DNA from: Hetaerina americana | Lineage: Eukaryota > Arthropoda > Insecta > Odonata > Calopterygidae | Length of the DNA stretch: 64,000 nt | NCBI GenBank assembly: GCA_022747635.1 | Contig: JAKTNV010000005.1 | Coordinates: 45,253,013 to 45,317,012 of the forward strand | Reading direction: 5' to 3' | Shown here: positions 12,038-25,400 of the stretch, in pieces | How positions within the stretch are numbered: position 1 is the first letter of the stretch | Layout of the letters: each line of letters begins with the position of its first letter | Made by a program: the position numbers and the translations under genes | The notes under the pieces: model-generated | What the model saw: only the letters and a program-made list of their open reading frames with translations | The model's database searches: none | Told to the model about the DNA's origin: nothing

Positions 12038-12210
12038 CAACATTGATTAAGATTTTTAAAACACAGAGACAAAAAGAAAAGACACAGACAGTTTTGATGC
12101 TTCGACGATCATCAGAATTATGATGACGGCCGTGCCGTCGAAACATCAAAACTTCATATATGAGTGTCCCTTCTTTGTGTTTCTGTGGTTTAAAAACTTC
12201 ATCGATGTTT
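12038..12210. repeat. Inverted pair of short PLE 3' ends
   Basis: An imperfect inverted repeat of about 173 bp centred near 12118-12123. Each arm carries the PLE tail signature (TGAGTGTCCCTTCTTTGTG on the right, its complement with changes on the left), then AAAACTTCATCGATGTT. The arms meet at two hammerhead-like boxes. It is flanked by TA tracts at 11939 and 12219. It has the same design as 6901-7051, with more divergence. Confidence 0.7.
12109..12144 (+). ncRNA. Degenerate hammerhead boxes at the inverted-repeat centre
   Basis: On the plus strand 12121-12144 reads TGATGA, a stem II (CGGC-CGT-GCCG), then GAAAC; the C before TGATGA is an A. On the minus strand 12109-12115 reads a perfect CTGATGA, but stem II has collapsed and the GAAA is GAAG. 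Neither half is a full ribozyme by eye. Confidence 0.4.
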
Positions 12211-12218
12211 ATGTGTGT

Positions 12219-12225
12219 GTATATA

Positions 12226-12310
<85 letters not shown>

Positions 12311-12319
12311 TCATATATA
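12219..12319. repeat. (TA)n microsatellite
   Basis: About 100 bp of TA with TTTA interruptions, flanking the inverted PLE ends. Confidence 0.95.
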
Positions 12320-14677
12320 AACTTCCAAACCTAATTTCTATTTTAGTTTTTCTTTATTATTCAAATCTCATAGCTAACCAATACTTCACATTCTGCTAGA
12401 GTATATTTCCTTATTCCACAAACTCAAAAGGAATCATATCATCGTTGTCTTAGCTGTCTACTGAGGGAATCCACCTCAACATTAGATTTCACCAGGACAC
12501 GCACAGATGTAAGTTGTTTCTCACTAAAAAATCATGGTCTTTAAAAGTAATCAGTTGTACTAAGTACATCCTTTGTAGTGAAATCTTGATTGTATAATAT
12601 CTTTTACTACTTTCGTTTAGTCTCCCTCTGTAGTTCTTCCCATCCATTTCATTCTCTTTTTTTACTAGACTTAAAGTTTCCCATTATATCTGTTTTAGTA
12701 AAGTAAATAATCCAAGTCAGTATATGTTCGGATTTTTCATGATTATTCCGAGCCTGCATTTCTTATTCTAAATTAAGAACCTTGCACAGTTTTCAACTCT
12801 CATATTTGCTTCATTATGTGAAATAGCCTTGAGTTAATCAATTCAGAGATTAATATTCACTCATTCAGGGTATATTCGCAATTCCATTCCCTGCGCCTGT
12901 GATTTCACAAAAACGTCTGGTATTTAGTGAATCTCATCGATTGATTTTTTGATTATTCTAAACATTCGGCCATTCGTCAGTTTTAACATTTACAAACATC
13001 TTGAATAAAAGCTACGGTTATCATTGTAAATGTACCATTTGAAGAAAATATTTCTGGGAATAAGTAGCATCGATTTTGCTTGTTGCACAATAATTTAATA
13101 GATATGTCTTTGGTGAAAATATTCTTTTTTTGCGTAATTTTCCAATTATTAATTCGAATTTAAAATTGGAAATATATTTAAATTTCTTTTCACACCAACA
13201 TTTCATCTGTTGGAGATAAATAATGACGAGTTCTATAACCCATATTGATATACATTTGAGTTTTGTTACTTGCCGTCGCTGGCTCAATAAATTGCACGAA
13301 TAAAGGTAAGCTAGCCATCCGACAAGAGTAGAAGAGTGCAGGAGGCGAGAGGCGATTGTGGTGTCAATGACAGCCATGCGGTGCGAGGAAAACCCCAAGC
13401 GATGTCCATGTTTGCCATAGCTACTACTGATGTAGTCATTTAAACCTACCGTGGAAATTCTATGCTGCTCTCATTGCGAGGGATGTCGTTAACAGGACTA
13501 TTTCACAGCACTCTTAGTAGTGGTGGGTATCGTGTTTTGATTGTAGGTGTTTACTGTAAAGAGCGGAGTGCAAAGTGTCCTCAATATTCGGTAGAATGGG
13601 AATACCTCCTGCATCTAACGGAATGAAATGGAAACAACACCAGTCTCGGAAAATGATCAGGTAAAACAATTTCCCCGTAACTTCCGGCATTCACTACCCC
13701 TTTTATGAAATTTGGTGATTATTTTTTTCTTTACCCTGTAGAATATCTATTTTGAGTCCATAACTTTGTGAATTTGTGATGGTGATACTCATTGAAGCAG
13801 TAGTGAAAGAAGTACCGTAGGTGTCGATTTTTGCCAATTATGTAGTTTTTCGTGCATGTTTTGAGAGGCTTAGCGTAGGAATTTCCCTTGGTGTGGAATA
13901 GAGGATTTTAGAATGGCATTAGGAAGGTGTGGAGACACAAAATGGAATGCATGAACTATAGATGAAACTCGCATAATAAAACCATTCATAATATAGTGAT
14001 ACCAGCCGTAAGGAAGTTCAAACAATTGGCTAAACCATCATTTGGTAGGATTTCTTGGAGGGTAATATTACTAGAAGAATCCACGGGGGTTAAATAAGTT
14101 TCAAAAAGGTGGCATGTGTGCTTTGGTGTACAATATTTCCAGCCACACTAAAAAGCAATACATCTATGGTGCCCCAGAGATACATAAAAATGGTGCGGAA
14201 ACTAAGGCTATCACGATAAGGTCACCAAATAGAACAATGCGACAGGAACAAAAATGCCAAGTTAGTGAGATGAAGAGATAATATTGGAATAAGAATAATA
14301 TGACTTCTCATTGAAAAAAGGGAAAGAGACAGGCCAAATGAAATATCAACAGAGCTCTACAAATAAATTTTTAAACTGACAAGTATATCGCACTACGCCC
14401 GGAAGAATATATGTACATGGTCATAAACAGAGATTAATAAAAATGTTTAATCACAGAAGCAATCCCGAATGAGGGGGGCTCATATTGTTGCCGATGAAGA
14501 ATATTCGTATTATTACTGTTGTAAATTTCTTTATGCTATATTTCTTAGAGCATCTCATGGAGAGGAAAACCGTTGAGAGAATTATATACTTGAAGAAGGA
14601 TGGATGGTGCGCTATGTGACATAAGATTTCCAGCCAGAATAAAGGTCAAAAGACATATGGCGATAGTGAGACTAGCA
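12320..14677. other. Unassigned AT-rich DNA
   Basis: No gene, structured repeat or transposon signature recognised. Confidence 0.5.
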
Positions 14678-14753
14678 CTGGGTGTGGCAGCGTAACTTGC
14701 TGAGTTTCATTGTATTTGCCATTTCAATGTGTTAATTGCGGTGTCACACCCTG
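14678..14753. mobile_element. 76-bp MITE, copy 2
   Basis: The left end is CTGGGTGTGGCAGCGTAACTT. The right end is the complement of CAGGGTGTGACACCG. The length is the same as copy 1 at 9817 and the left ends match, but the interior has diverged. It is older than copy 1 because its terminal repeats pair less well. Confidence 0.6.
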
Positions 14754-17700
14754 TACTTATTTATACATGGTCCAGAAACTGGGACTATTTTAAGAAGGTT
14801 ATAAGATGTATGAAACCGATAAAATACTTAGATTTTTTGGGGCCTGGCGAGGAGGGATGGAGTAATGATTGTAAAAGTGAGGGGAAAAATGAAATGCCAA
14901 TTTCGAATATTCAGGCGGGATATAGTGAGATTGGAATATAATTAATTAATTAAATAGTTATAACTTCAACCTTAATTTTAATTTTCTACAGCCTTGATTT
15001 CGATACCATCACGTCAGCACCAGGTGCGGAGTGAAGCCTAGTGCCACCTTAAATGCAGCTATTCCCCCTTCTCAGGTTCAGAAGATGAAGATGGCGTAAG
15101 TGAGCACGAGGATTGGGGTGGTAGGATGGTGATGGTTAGGCCACTTGATAAGAAGAGAAGTAAATCATTCTTGAAAAAAGGATAATAGAAAGGGTTTTCC
15201 TCCGAGGAAAAGGATAGAAGTAGGTCAAGGAAGACAGGGACTGGTTGTTTAAAAGTAGATGTGACCGCATTGAACCTCAAAGAGGAATAGCCATGAATAG
15301 AGACTGACTGAAATTACTGATCCACGCCAGCGGCCCCTCACGATTGAAACAATAACACCGCTGAAGAAAGGAATCCGTAGAATATCTAATATTTAAACTT
15401 TCTTTTTCAGGTTCTCATAAAACTGTAATCACTCTAGGTTTTGAATTCACACGATTAAATTCAAAGTATGCGATACAATGAATTTAATTCACAAGTGCAA
15501 TAAATCAGTGGGATTTACTGCGAAGTAAAAGGTTCTGGCAAAGAAAAGAGACTTTTCTGTTGCTTTTTTTCGGAAATAAAAAAACAGAACAAGTATTTTA
15601 TAATTGAAAAGCATCTGTGCCTAACACCTGTTTATTTCCCAGTCTTATCATTCGCTTAAAATTGATGTTATGTATTCTAACAGATGTATTTTTGACTGAG
15701 CTCCCAGGTGTTTTTTTAATGAAATTAGGGAAACAAAAACCTAACCTTTAGTGTAAGCCGTCAGATGGAACGATCGCCATTAATAACAGAAAGCTATGCA
15801 AAGGCACGCAACAAAACGCGAGAAAATCGACGAGAAAATATCGCTAAGGGGCTGGATTCCTTCTTCCTATTTCTAAGGCCTAAGTGACATCGGGAGAGGA
15901 TGGATGGGCCGGAACGACTAACAGACGGAGAACATCAGAAGCGGTAGAAGGGCCGTGTTATGGCGCGGCGCACGCAGTGTCAACGTCAGCAAATGACGGG
16001 AGCGCACGTAATGCGTCGTGCAAACTGTTTCCACGGTACATTGTTTACACGCATGAAGAGTTCTTGGCAACGGCGTGAGTAAATGTGCATAGGTTGAAAT
16101 TCTTTCGGAAAAATCGCCGATCCCCTGTTTTTTCACTTGTTTTCTTACGGTAAAAAGACCTTTGAGGCAAATAGGGAGAGAAGGAATGGAAGAATAGGTA
16201 ATAAGAGAATTGGGATAGGTAGATGGTCAGGAGTGGTGGGAAAGGGCAGTACCTAAGTAGCACAGGAGCGTTTGTGTGTTTTGGGAGAGAAGGCATTGCA
16301 TTCACCTCTTTTGACGAGTGCGCAAATGCACCCCGCACATCATCCCGCTTTTGCAATTCACGTGACGCCTCGCCATGCACAACATGCTTTGGCGTTAAAG
16401 GAGGGAGGCGGAAATAACGTCGTGCCGTTTTGGCCCAGTTTCGCATAATACTCTTGCATGAATCAGCCGTTTTATTCGAGAAAAACACTTTAAGTCATTT
16501 GTTGAACTGAGCCACTACTTGAAATAAAAATGTTCTTCTTAATTTTGTTTTCGGAATGGCTTCTTTTATAATTATTTGAATTTATAATGGAATAAAATTA
16601 ATTATTTTTTCTTTAAATATTTAACCCATGTAATTTATTGTCCATGTTTTTACTTTCTGCTTTCTATTTCACTGCGGAGAGTAAAGGTTTTTTGTGTGTC
16701 TATTCCTTTCACTGTATTTTTTTAATGCTTTAGTTTTAGTGCGTGCAACTATATTTTTTGATATAGCTATATTAGCGTCACTTGATTTTAATGAACTTCT
16801 CAACAAGCAGGAGTTAACCTTTATTTTATTAGCATTTTATTAATTACATCGGTTAAAATCAAGGGGCATAATGGAATAAAGACTTTGTTAATTCTTTATG
16901 CGGCATGTCAATAAATACAGTATTTTGCATACCGTTTGTAGGAACCAATTAATTTACATAGCATATTTTGCGTTATTATTAACTGGTTATTCGTCAATCA
17001 TAAATGCATGATCATGTTATATATTTAAAATGACAAATATTTTATTTTTATATGCCAATTCTTTTGTCAAAATAAACAGTTAAAACCATTAATTTTCGTT
17101 TGGATGCTAGAATAAATAGTTTCTCTGGGATTTCAATACCCACAGCGTACACAGTCAGCGGCAGGAAATATCCTGAAGTCCGTGCACAGTTAAAACAATG
17201 ACAGGTACATGTGAAAGGAAGGTATGAGAGAAACAGCGTGAACGCAATTGTAAAAGTGCATCTCTTAATCTCGAAAGATTTTTTTATAATAGAGCGCGAT
17301 TCCAGATGGCGACCCATTCATTTCATTCTCCGTCACCGATTTCCCTGAGGGCAGCTCTGGCTTGTGATTTTACGTGCTAGAGTCGCGATATTCCGATGGA
17401 ATCCTCCGATGCCTAGTCAAGTATCCGTGCCTTCTCGTTACGTTCGACGGGCGTGCGCTCCCTCAAATTGCTGTACCGATGTTGTAGTCATTATCGGCTG
17501 ACTCAAGAGTGAGTCCGCTTTCCCGAGATAATCACTGCGTCTCACTCTCCCATTGCGTCGCGCGACTGCCACAAGGAGGGTGCGCCGGGGATAAGCAGTT
17601 CCGTGAAAGGATTGGCAATTACGAGCTGGACGGAAAAGTGTACCGTAGGGGCGAGTGATGTGGAAAATACGATACGCTTCGTTCTATTTACTCACACAAT

Positions 17701-20700
17701 TAAGAGGGTAAATTCTCTCCTTTGGAAAAATTTGTCGACTGGAATTCCATGGCATGCCATATTACGCCATTGCGTCAATAAATCACTGCTAGAGGAGAAT
17801 GCTGCATTCGTACTTACGTCATGGGAAATAATCTGATCTGACTAACGCCATTCATGTTATGAAGATCTGATAATGTGGGCTGATATTGTTTAATGATCTC
17901 TTGTTAGTATTTAAGGTAAACGGCATTGATATTTATCTCAATTTAAGGCAATTTTTTGTAGAAACATAATTCTTATGATGTTTGATTTCATTGATATTTT
18001 GAGTTTAATTTTTTCATCACACTAGCCAAATATTATAAACTAGTCCTGTACCAATACGTATGAGTGTGGGACAAAATTATATGTATTCATTTGATGCGAG
18101 TTGTATTGGCTTTCCTTACCTCTTACTGAGGAATGTAGCTATTCCTAATAATATCTCACGCTAATTCTGATTAATTAATTCACTTCTATCGATGGTAAAA
18201 AATGTTCTATTTTTCTTTCTTTCCTATATTGTGAGTAAATATAAGATGAGTTATTTCAAAGAAATGTGAAGTAGCATCCCTATTCATATATTTCATCCAA
18301 AGCTCGCTGTTACATCATATTACGCGTCGCACATTGTTTTAACGTATTCATTTTACAATTTTATTTGTTCTCAGTCATGTAGTCTAAAATTTTGCTCTCT
18401 AAATATCCAAATCAATCTTAATTCACGCAGGAATATTAATATGAGTAGTATTCATGCATTATTTTCAAACTCGTCGACCAATATTTCAAAAAAGACTTGC
18501 TTTTCAGAGTGGTCGATCGACACTTAAATTTAAATAATGTAATTATTAAAAAATAAAATAAGCAATCATAATTTGTCATAATGACTCTGAGAACTGATTT
18601 TATGTAGGGTTTCACTCGATTTTCCTATCTGCAAGTGGCTTAGTGTGATCATATAACTACTAATTCTCGTCTATAATTATGTCTTATATGTATTCAATCC
18701 AATGTTTTCCTTTTCAGTTCAAAATGTTCATTACTATTTGATGATATATTCAAACAAGCAATTACTTCATGCACGCAGATGAAAATAACTTGAATGTTAC
18801 TGCTGCCTTTATGGCTGAAATATTTCCATTTCAAAAGTGATTATATTATATACCGCTACACTTAAACTTCCTGACGTAATAATAGCTAGAATAGTACACA
18901 AATGTGCTCGCGCTTACTCTTAAACTGTTTTCCCAACAGTCATCAGAGTTGCGAGTGCATTTACAACACCCAGGAGGGCTGCCAAAGCTCGCAGTTTCCA
19001 CGGTTTTGTTATAGGCTGTCTTCTTAATGGAGGTTTCAGAGGTAAAATGTTCGGGGACTGCTGACCTATATCGTTTGCAAACTTCGCTTGATGGCCATCG
19101 CTTAAATCCTCGCCGTCAAACTTCATGCAGCAACAAACTGCCAATTTATTTCCAACGCATCGCCAAATCTCCCTCCCTCCATTTTAGGACCCTTAAATTT
19201 CCGTCCCAAGGGGCCCGTCCCAGAGGCCTCTCTCCCTGTCATAATGGTCCCGTGGTGGCCGTGTCCTTGGCGTTCTCTTACGACAGCGGCCATTCGCACG
19301 GCTGTCGAGACCACAGCAATGTGGACATCACGCTGTGGAGGGAAGCTTCTCGTTCAGTTAGGCGAGCTCTCCTGCGATGCCATTTTCATTTCAACCGCAG
19401 CGCAGTACCTTTCGTGTCAGCGTAATTACTATCTTTTGCCCGCACCTACCCCGTTTCAGTTATAGTGAGGATTTTTTCGGTCTTGCATGGCATGGCAGGT
19501 GCTGGTGGAAGTCCTTTATGTGACACTTGGTGAGACCCCCTTTCTATATGAGGAATCTGGAGGCAACATTTCCATGGTTTTGTTTTATTTGTGAGAAAGC
19601 AGTTTCATGTCATGTTGAAATATATAAACTCAGTGGAGTAAAACGTATGCTTGAATTATTCATTTGGCAGATGTTTGCCTCGGTGAGCGAAGTTTGTGCC
19701 CAGCGCAAGACCCATCGTCCTGAATCTGGGTTGTCTTTTATTATTGAATAATATCTCGAATTAACTCCAGTTTTTCAGAAAGACTGTCTGGGAAATTTTA
19801 ATATATGATATTTTTTGATGTTCATGGGAAATGTACCAGCAGTTCGTCTGCTAGGAATAGTCAAAGTGCAAAAAATGTAGTTCTATTATTTTATTTGATT
19901 TGTCGTTAAGGAATACCTGATGAAAATTCTACTGAAGTTCTGAACCAGCGTACGTTAACCTGAATGGTATATATTTGAGTACAAAAGCAAGAAGTTGTAA
20001 TGTCACTGAAGCAGTCTATCCACACCTAGGGTAGTACCAACATAATTTTAATTGCGTCTAGAGAATTCTTCACGAAAAAAATTCGGGCTTAGATTAACAT
20101 TAATATGAACATTTTATCATATTCTTTACTATTTGAAAGTAAAAAATCGCCAACTTCATTATCATATTTTAATATTTGAGTGGCTTTTAAATTCTAAAAA
20201 TAGCATCAGAGTTGATGTGCTTAGCAAGGGACGTTAATTAAATTTTTGAATATTTCATTCACTCGTGAAATGCTACAGTAAAAATGCCTCAAAATTAGGT
20301 GATGGGAGCCTCAAGAGCACTACTGGGGTACTCTCGAACTCAAGGAAATCATTTTTCCACGAGGAGGTTCAATTGGTTCATACCACGTGGAGCCACTTGT
20401 AAAATTCGATATGAAAATGCTATGTGTAAAGCTTTATGGTTTGACCTTTTGTGCCCTTGACCTTTCGTTCAGCTTTCAAAGCACATCGTTAGCCATAGAA
20501 AAGTAAATGGCTTGGGAAAAAAGCACTTTATTCCAACTAAATTGGCAAGGAGAAATGTTAATGATTCATCTCTTCGGAAGAGTTCACTTTCACGATGCTG
20601 TCTTGCTTTTTGGACGCCTTATGGAAAGTGTGGACTAAAACAACGGTGTAAAAATTTCTCTCGCCCATATAACGACATGAAAACATGTTACCTCTGCGCA

Positions 20701-23700
20701 GCGTGATGCCTTCCGACACCCTAACATCTTCGAGCAGTCATGGGTGCACGTTGGTCATTTGTCCAGTAAATATATATCACAGTGCACTCGCGTAATATCT
20801 TGTACTTTTTATTGTGTATTTTAAAAATAATTGCTCATGTCGTTGGTCAAAGTTTCCTAGTCAAAGCGTTTGAATCGAGGAGCTGCCCACAAACAACAAA
20901 AGTGTGTGAAATAATAGTTTTATATGTCACGAATTTGTTGCTGAGGAACTTGTAGGTTGTTCATAATTTTCAGGAATGTGCTTGATGAAATAACTAATCC
21001 ATGTATACCTGCCACGAGTGAGTCGTCTTTGAACAAGTTTCTTCCCTAATTAAGATTTAAAAGCCAAGTACATGAGTTTTAACTACAAACACAAACTCAA
21101 TATCAATTCCACTTTAAAAGAGTTGAATTAGATTAGTTTATATTTGCAGTTTCGAATCACTCATGGCCTCAAGGTGGGCCAAAAGAGACACCCTTCTTCG
21201 TAATGTACTACTTCATCTAGCCATTAACAAATAACATTTTATATGACCTATTTTGATCCAAAATTAAAATAGCCATTAAATTTAAGTTTGACTTTGATCG
21301 CTGACAGTAATTCGGTAATTAGTGAACGTACGTACGCGATGAAATACTAGGCTAAGGGAACTGGAAAGGAACCATTTGGCGTTCATATTCGAGAGTTCTC
21401 AATATCAAAGGAGCGAAATCCCGCGCCTACCGATGCACCAGCCTTCTTTCCTCACTCTCGGAAAGTCTCAACGCACCGTTTGGTATTTAGTCCTCGCGCC
21501 TCTGAGCACGGAGAGTCATCAAGAGGACATCGAAAAGGATGACACTGCCGTTGAAATGGCGTCATTGCAAGCGGCCTTGACTCTTCGCACCACCATTCCG
21601 TCGCCACCGCTCATTAGGAAATCCCTCCCCACACATTCACGCCCGCAAGCTTTCTTCCACTCGCTACCAACCCAGGCCCCGAGGGCCTAAAAGCCTTCCA
21701 CCGCCTCACCTCTTGCTTCTCTTTGTCTCCATTTTGCGTGAACATGTGAATTTTTACATTTTCATGAATATTTTTTCTTCAAAGGACTTTATGAAAATTG
21801 AAGTTACCTCATCTAAAAGTTAAATGTACGTTTGACCTTGCATTTTGACGACAGTCTGTGACAAGAGATTTGTTTGAGGGCGTAAGACAGCATAATAGTA
21901 ACAAAAACGGATGGAGGAAAATGAGTTACACTTAGTGAGGAAATCAGGTAAAATTCGATAGAACTATATTAGTTTTTTATTCATAGCCATGGAATCGAAC
22001 TTCTTGTTTAAGTTCTTTAGATAATTAATCAACACTAAATATCAATAAGATGTTTCGATAGGCTTGCATTGCATCGGTAGACACGATTTAAATTTGTACC
22101 GTAAAAATTATTTGTTATTTGAAGTGTGATGAGAAAATGCGAAAGTTTTTTAGATTGATTTTCCACTTAAATCATATGCCTCCATTATATTATTGATTTA
22201 GTTTTATTAATCTCGTTATTGTTTTATATGCGCAAAATTTCTTTCGTAAGCGTTTCATAGAGTATGAACTAAGTTTATTTGACAAGAGAAGTGAATTTCC
22301 TCTTCTTTAACTCCTGTAAATCCTTGGAAAAAATATTTAATGAATTTAATTCAAAGACTTGGGGATGACGGGGCATTGTTAAATTATTTGATCTCTTAAA
22401 GCTTATCAACAATAATTAAAATTTGCTAACAAGACAATGGGTTTTTTTATTGAGATAAGATAAATATTCTCCAAATGTATGCCTATGTGCCTGAATTGGC
22501 CATCAACTATGTAGTTCTCAAATTCATGAAAAAGTATAACTGATTTTAATATTCAGGTTAAAGTATATATTTAGTCTTTAAGAGAACTCATTTGCTGAGA
22601 TAAGAAGTAACATATTGTGCTAGTAACCGCAATTAATGGTCTATGTACAAATGATATTTGAGTTCCGTCGAAAGTTTTGTCCTCATGTTTGGTCGAATCA
22701 GTGGATTTTTTAAGAAACTGGTGAACAAATTTGTAGATTTTACGAAAATTTTAATATAGAGCAATATTTTCATCACTTGAGTGACACCTTAACGTACTTA
22801 TGTTGCTTAACGAAACCAGTGTTACCATATCTTGGTGAACTATTTCTCTTTTTTACGCATTCCACTCAATCATTTGATTTCTTCTTCATGATCATAGCAA
22901 ATTATTTCACAAGGTTGGGCTTAAAATTATTGAGTTGAACAATTAGCTTTTATTTATTTGAAAAATGTAGTCAGTGTTATTAATTTGCAAGCATTTCGCA
23001 ATTGGTGTGAATTTTAGAGAACTCCGTCGAATTTTTAATGTGGGTGTTTCACGTTCAAAAGAACCTTGTCGTCAGCAATCCGCCTGCGTGTTTTCGTACT
23101 CACTCTTCTTTCTTCCAGTAAAGCTTCCTTTCTTCTTTGTCATTTCGTCAATATCCTTTTTACGGTTCATTCTTAAAACATTGGAAGATCCGCTTTTCCT
23201 AGCCAATCAAAAAAACAAACTCGATTACGGATTCGCTAACTCATGCCGTATTATTAGGTTACCTTTATTAAATTATTTGTTCGCTGCAAAATACTCGAGC
23301 CGTCAAGGATCTAAAATTTAATTTTCTGTGCCAAAAAACCATTAAAATTTTCCGCCTTGTAAGCGAGCAGTCAACCGTGATAACCTGCCTAATTAAAACT
23401 AACCTATTCATCGCTATCCTCGACTACAATCATTGAATTGCTTCCGCTGGTTGAATTTTGGAATAAAACTCGGTCTCATTTTATTAATTACGGACCATCA
23501 ATTACGAAAAATCCCACAGATTTAGTTTACTGCGCATTATTTTGTAACCAGCAACGTCGTTTCGCAGTAGACTCAATCTTCTGTAACGCCTTCGTAATCC
23601 GTATTACGCGTGAAGGAGGTTGCTAACCAAATAAATTCAACACATGCACAACACTGAAAATAACGCAGGCATGTGTCTTCATATAATTGCTATGGGAATT

Positions 23701-24484
23701 CAGGAAATGTTATTTCTATCACTCTCCGAGGGACTTTCCTCTATATTTTTATTCTACAGCTCGTGGTTGAGGTTCCAAATGGAGGGAGAATGGCGTTCAA
23801 GCGAAGGCAACAAATGTTTAATGAGCTCATAAGGGATTCAACGGACAGAGCTAGTATTCTCCTCGTGCCACATCCTTCCTTTCCCACATGCCACTCGCGC
23901 TTCAACTCTCCTCATAAATTCCAAAAGCTCTCTTCCCCGATCCTGGCACCCCTTTCCCCAAAATTTCCGTCCCCTTTGCACACTTAGCAATCCCCTCGCC
24001 GTTCTGTTGCCGTCAACCCCGACCCTTGTCCATCCGGACAGAAACCTCCATCGCCGCTTCCGCCGTTCTGGTCTTCTACACCGTGTGGCGGCGCTACTTC
24101 CAGCTACAGCTCGACAATGCCTTCCTCATTCACCGCCCATCCCCCCTTGAGCTTTTGGAGTCTCTATATCCGACGTCCCATTCCCAGTATTTTTGTTTCA
24201 AGCAAACTTTTTGCGCTCGGGAAGAATATATAATGTTACTTTTAGCTTCGCGTCATTACGACAGCGTGGATCCAAGTGCTTCACATGGCAGTGTGAAAGC
24301 GAAACAAAACAATAAATGTGTTTTAGAGTGTATCATCCACTGGGGTCATGTCGTAGCTTAATTTTGTTAATTAGGGGGTAACAAATAAACTCAGAGACCT
24401 TAGATTAAGTATCCAAACCATTAGCTGTGTAAAAGAATAATCTCGACGAGTCAACCACGAAATATTTGTGGCTTTTCGGTTTTA
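14754..24484. other. Unassigned DNA with GC-richer islands
   Basis: Mostly AT-rich and silent by eye. GC-richer patches lie at about 15880-16420, 17330-17600, 19030-19420, 21370-21700 and 23860-24170. Open frames in these patches overlap each other on both strands and show no domain, so they look like chance openings in GC-richer DNA. They could be exons or promoters of an unseen gene, or old transposons. I cannot decide. Confidence 0.4.
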
Positions 24485-25400
24485 CAGGGTTCGTCCGGAA
24501 AATAAGTGTACTGAGCTCAGGAAAAAAAATTTATTACACTTTTACATATCTTAAGCTAATATTCCTCAAAATAGGACCCTTGTGAGTCGATACACTTGTT
24601 CCAGCGGCGTTCCCATTCCTGGAACGCTCCCGCGAAGGCATCATCGGGAACCTCTCGAAGACACGTCGTCACGGCCTCTTTGACGGCGTCCAAAGTCCCG
24701 TATCGCGTTCCTTTCAAACTCCTCTTTATCTTCGGGAACAGAACAGTTCTCTAAAAAATGTGGATCATTTTTGCAGTGATCCGCAAGTTGTGTCGCGATT
24801 TCCAAACGATTGAGTCTTTGATCATCACTGAGCACTTTCGGCACCAACTTTGCACAAATTTTTCGCATCTGTAATTGCTCCCTAATAATCTCGTGCACTA
24901 TTGTTTTTGGCACATTACACTGCTCTGCTATCATCCGAACACTAAGACGGCGATCAGAGTTCAGTACATCGCGAACTTTTCGCACATTTTCGTCGGTGAG
25001 TGTCGTTGATGGGCGTCCAGGCCGTGGTTCGTCGTCGACCTCTTCTCTGCCCTCCACGAACATCTTGTGCCACCGAAAGATCATGTTTCTGGACATGGCT
25101 GACTCCCCGTAAGCCTGGTTAATCATACCGACAGTTTCGGTAGACGATTTCCCAAGCTTTACCGCAAATTTGATGGAATAACGCTGCTCCAAAAACTTCG
25201 GCATCGCGTTCCGTGACGTGGGTCGAGCGTGGAGGTTCGCGTTAACAGAGCTCCTTACTACACCACAGCTCAGGGCCGACTGCCTTTTTCAGCGTCGCTT
25301 GCCAACATACCCCCCTCCAATCGCAGCCCGTCAGAGCGGTGCTGGGCGTGCCTGGAGCGGCGGGAAAAAATCAGTACACTTATTTTCCGGACGAACCCTG
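24485..25400 (-). mobile_element. mariner element, internally deleted copy 1
   Basis: Bounded by TA dinucleotides (24483-24484 and 25401-25402) and inverted repeats of about 30 bp that begin CAGGGTTCGTCCGGAAAATA. At 916 bp it is about 400 bp shorter than a typical full mariner. A second copy with the same ends and a larger deletion lies at 46872-47419. The remaining 5' region and C-terminal region flank a lost catalytic core, so it can only move with transposase supplied in trans. Confidence 0.9.
24556..25204 (-). pseudogene. mariner transposase, catalytic core deleted
   Basis: The start ATG is at 25204. The N-terminal part has the two helix-turn-helix DNA-binding segments. Readable blocks include RYSIKFAVKLGKSSTETV, FRWHKMFVEGREEV and GRPSTTLTDENVRKVRDVL, then IVHEIIREQLQMRKICAKLV. 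Near residue 155 (HFLENC) the homology jumps to the C-terminal end in another frame (EWERRWNKCIDSQGSYFEEY, stop at 24556-24558). The D,D34D region that performs strand cleavage and transfer is gone. A family member is about 345 residues long; roughly 155 plus 58 remain, out of frame. It cannot be active. Confidence 0.85.

Noticed and set aside
13021..13398. 125-codon minus-strand frame
   Set aside because: No family resemblance and no neighbouring exon or element. Likely chance.
19027..19465. Overlapping open frames of 63-132 codons on both strands
   Set aside because: GC-richer patch with openings in several frames and no recognisable protein.
21376..21690. 104-codon frame with a Pro/Ser-rich end
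   Set aside because: No domain, no repeat support, random-looking composition.
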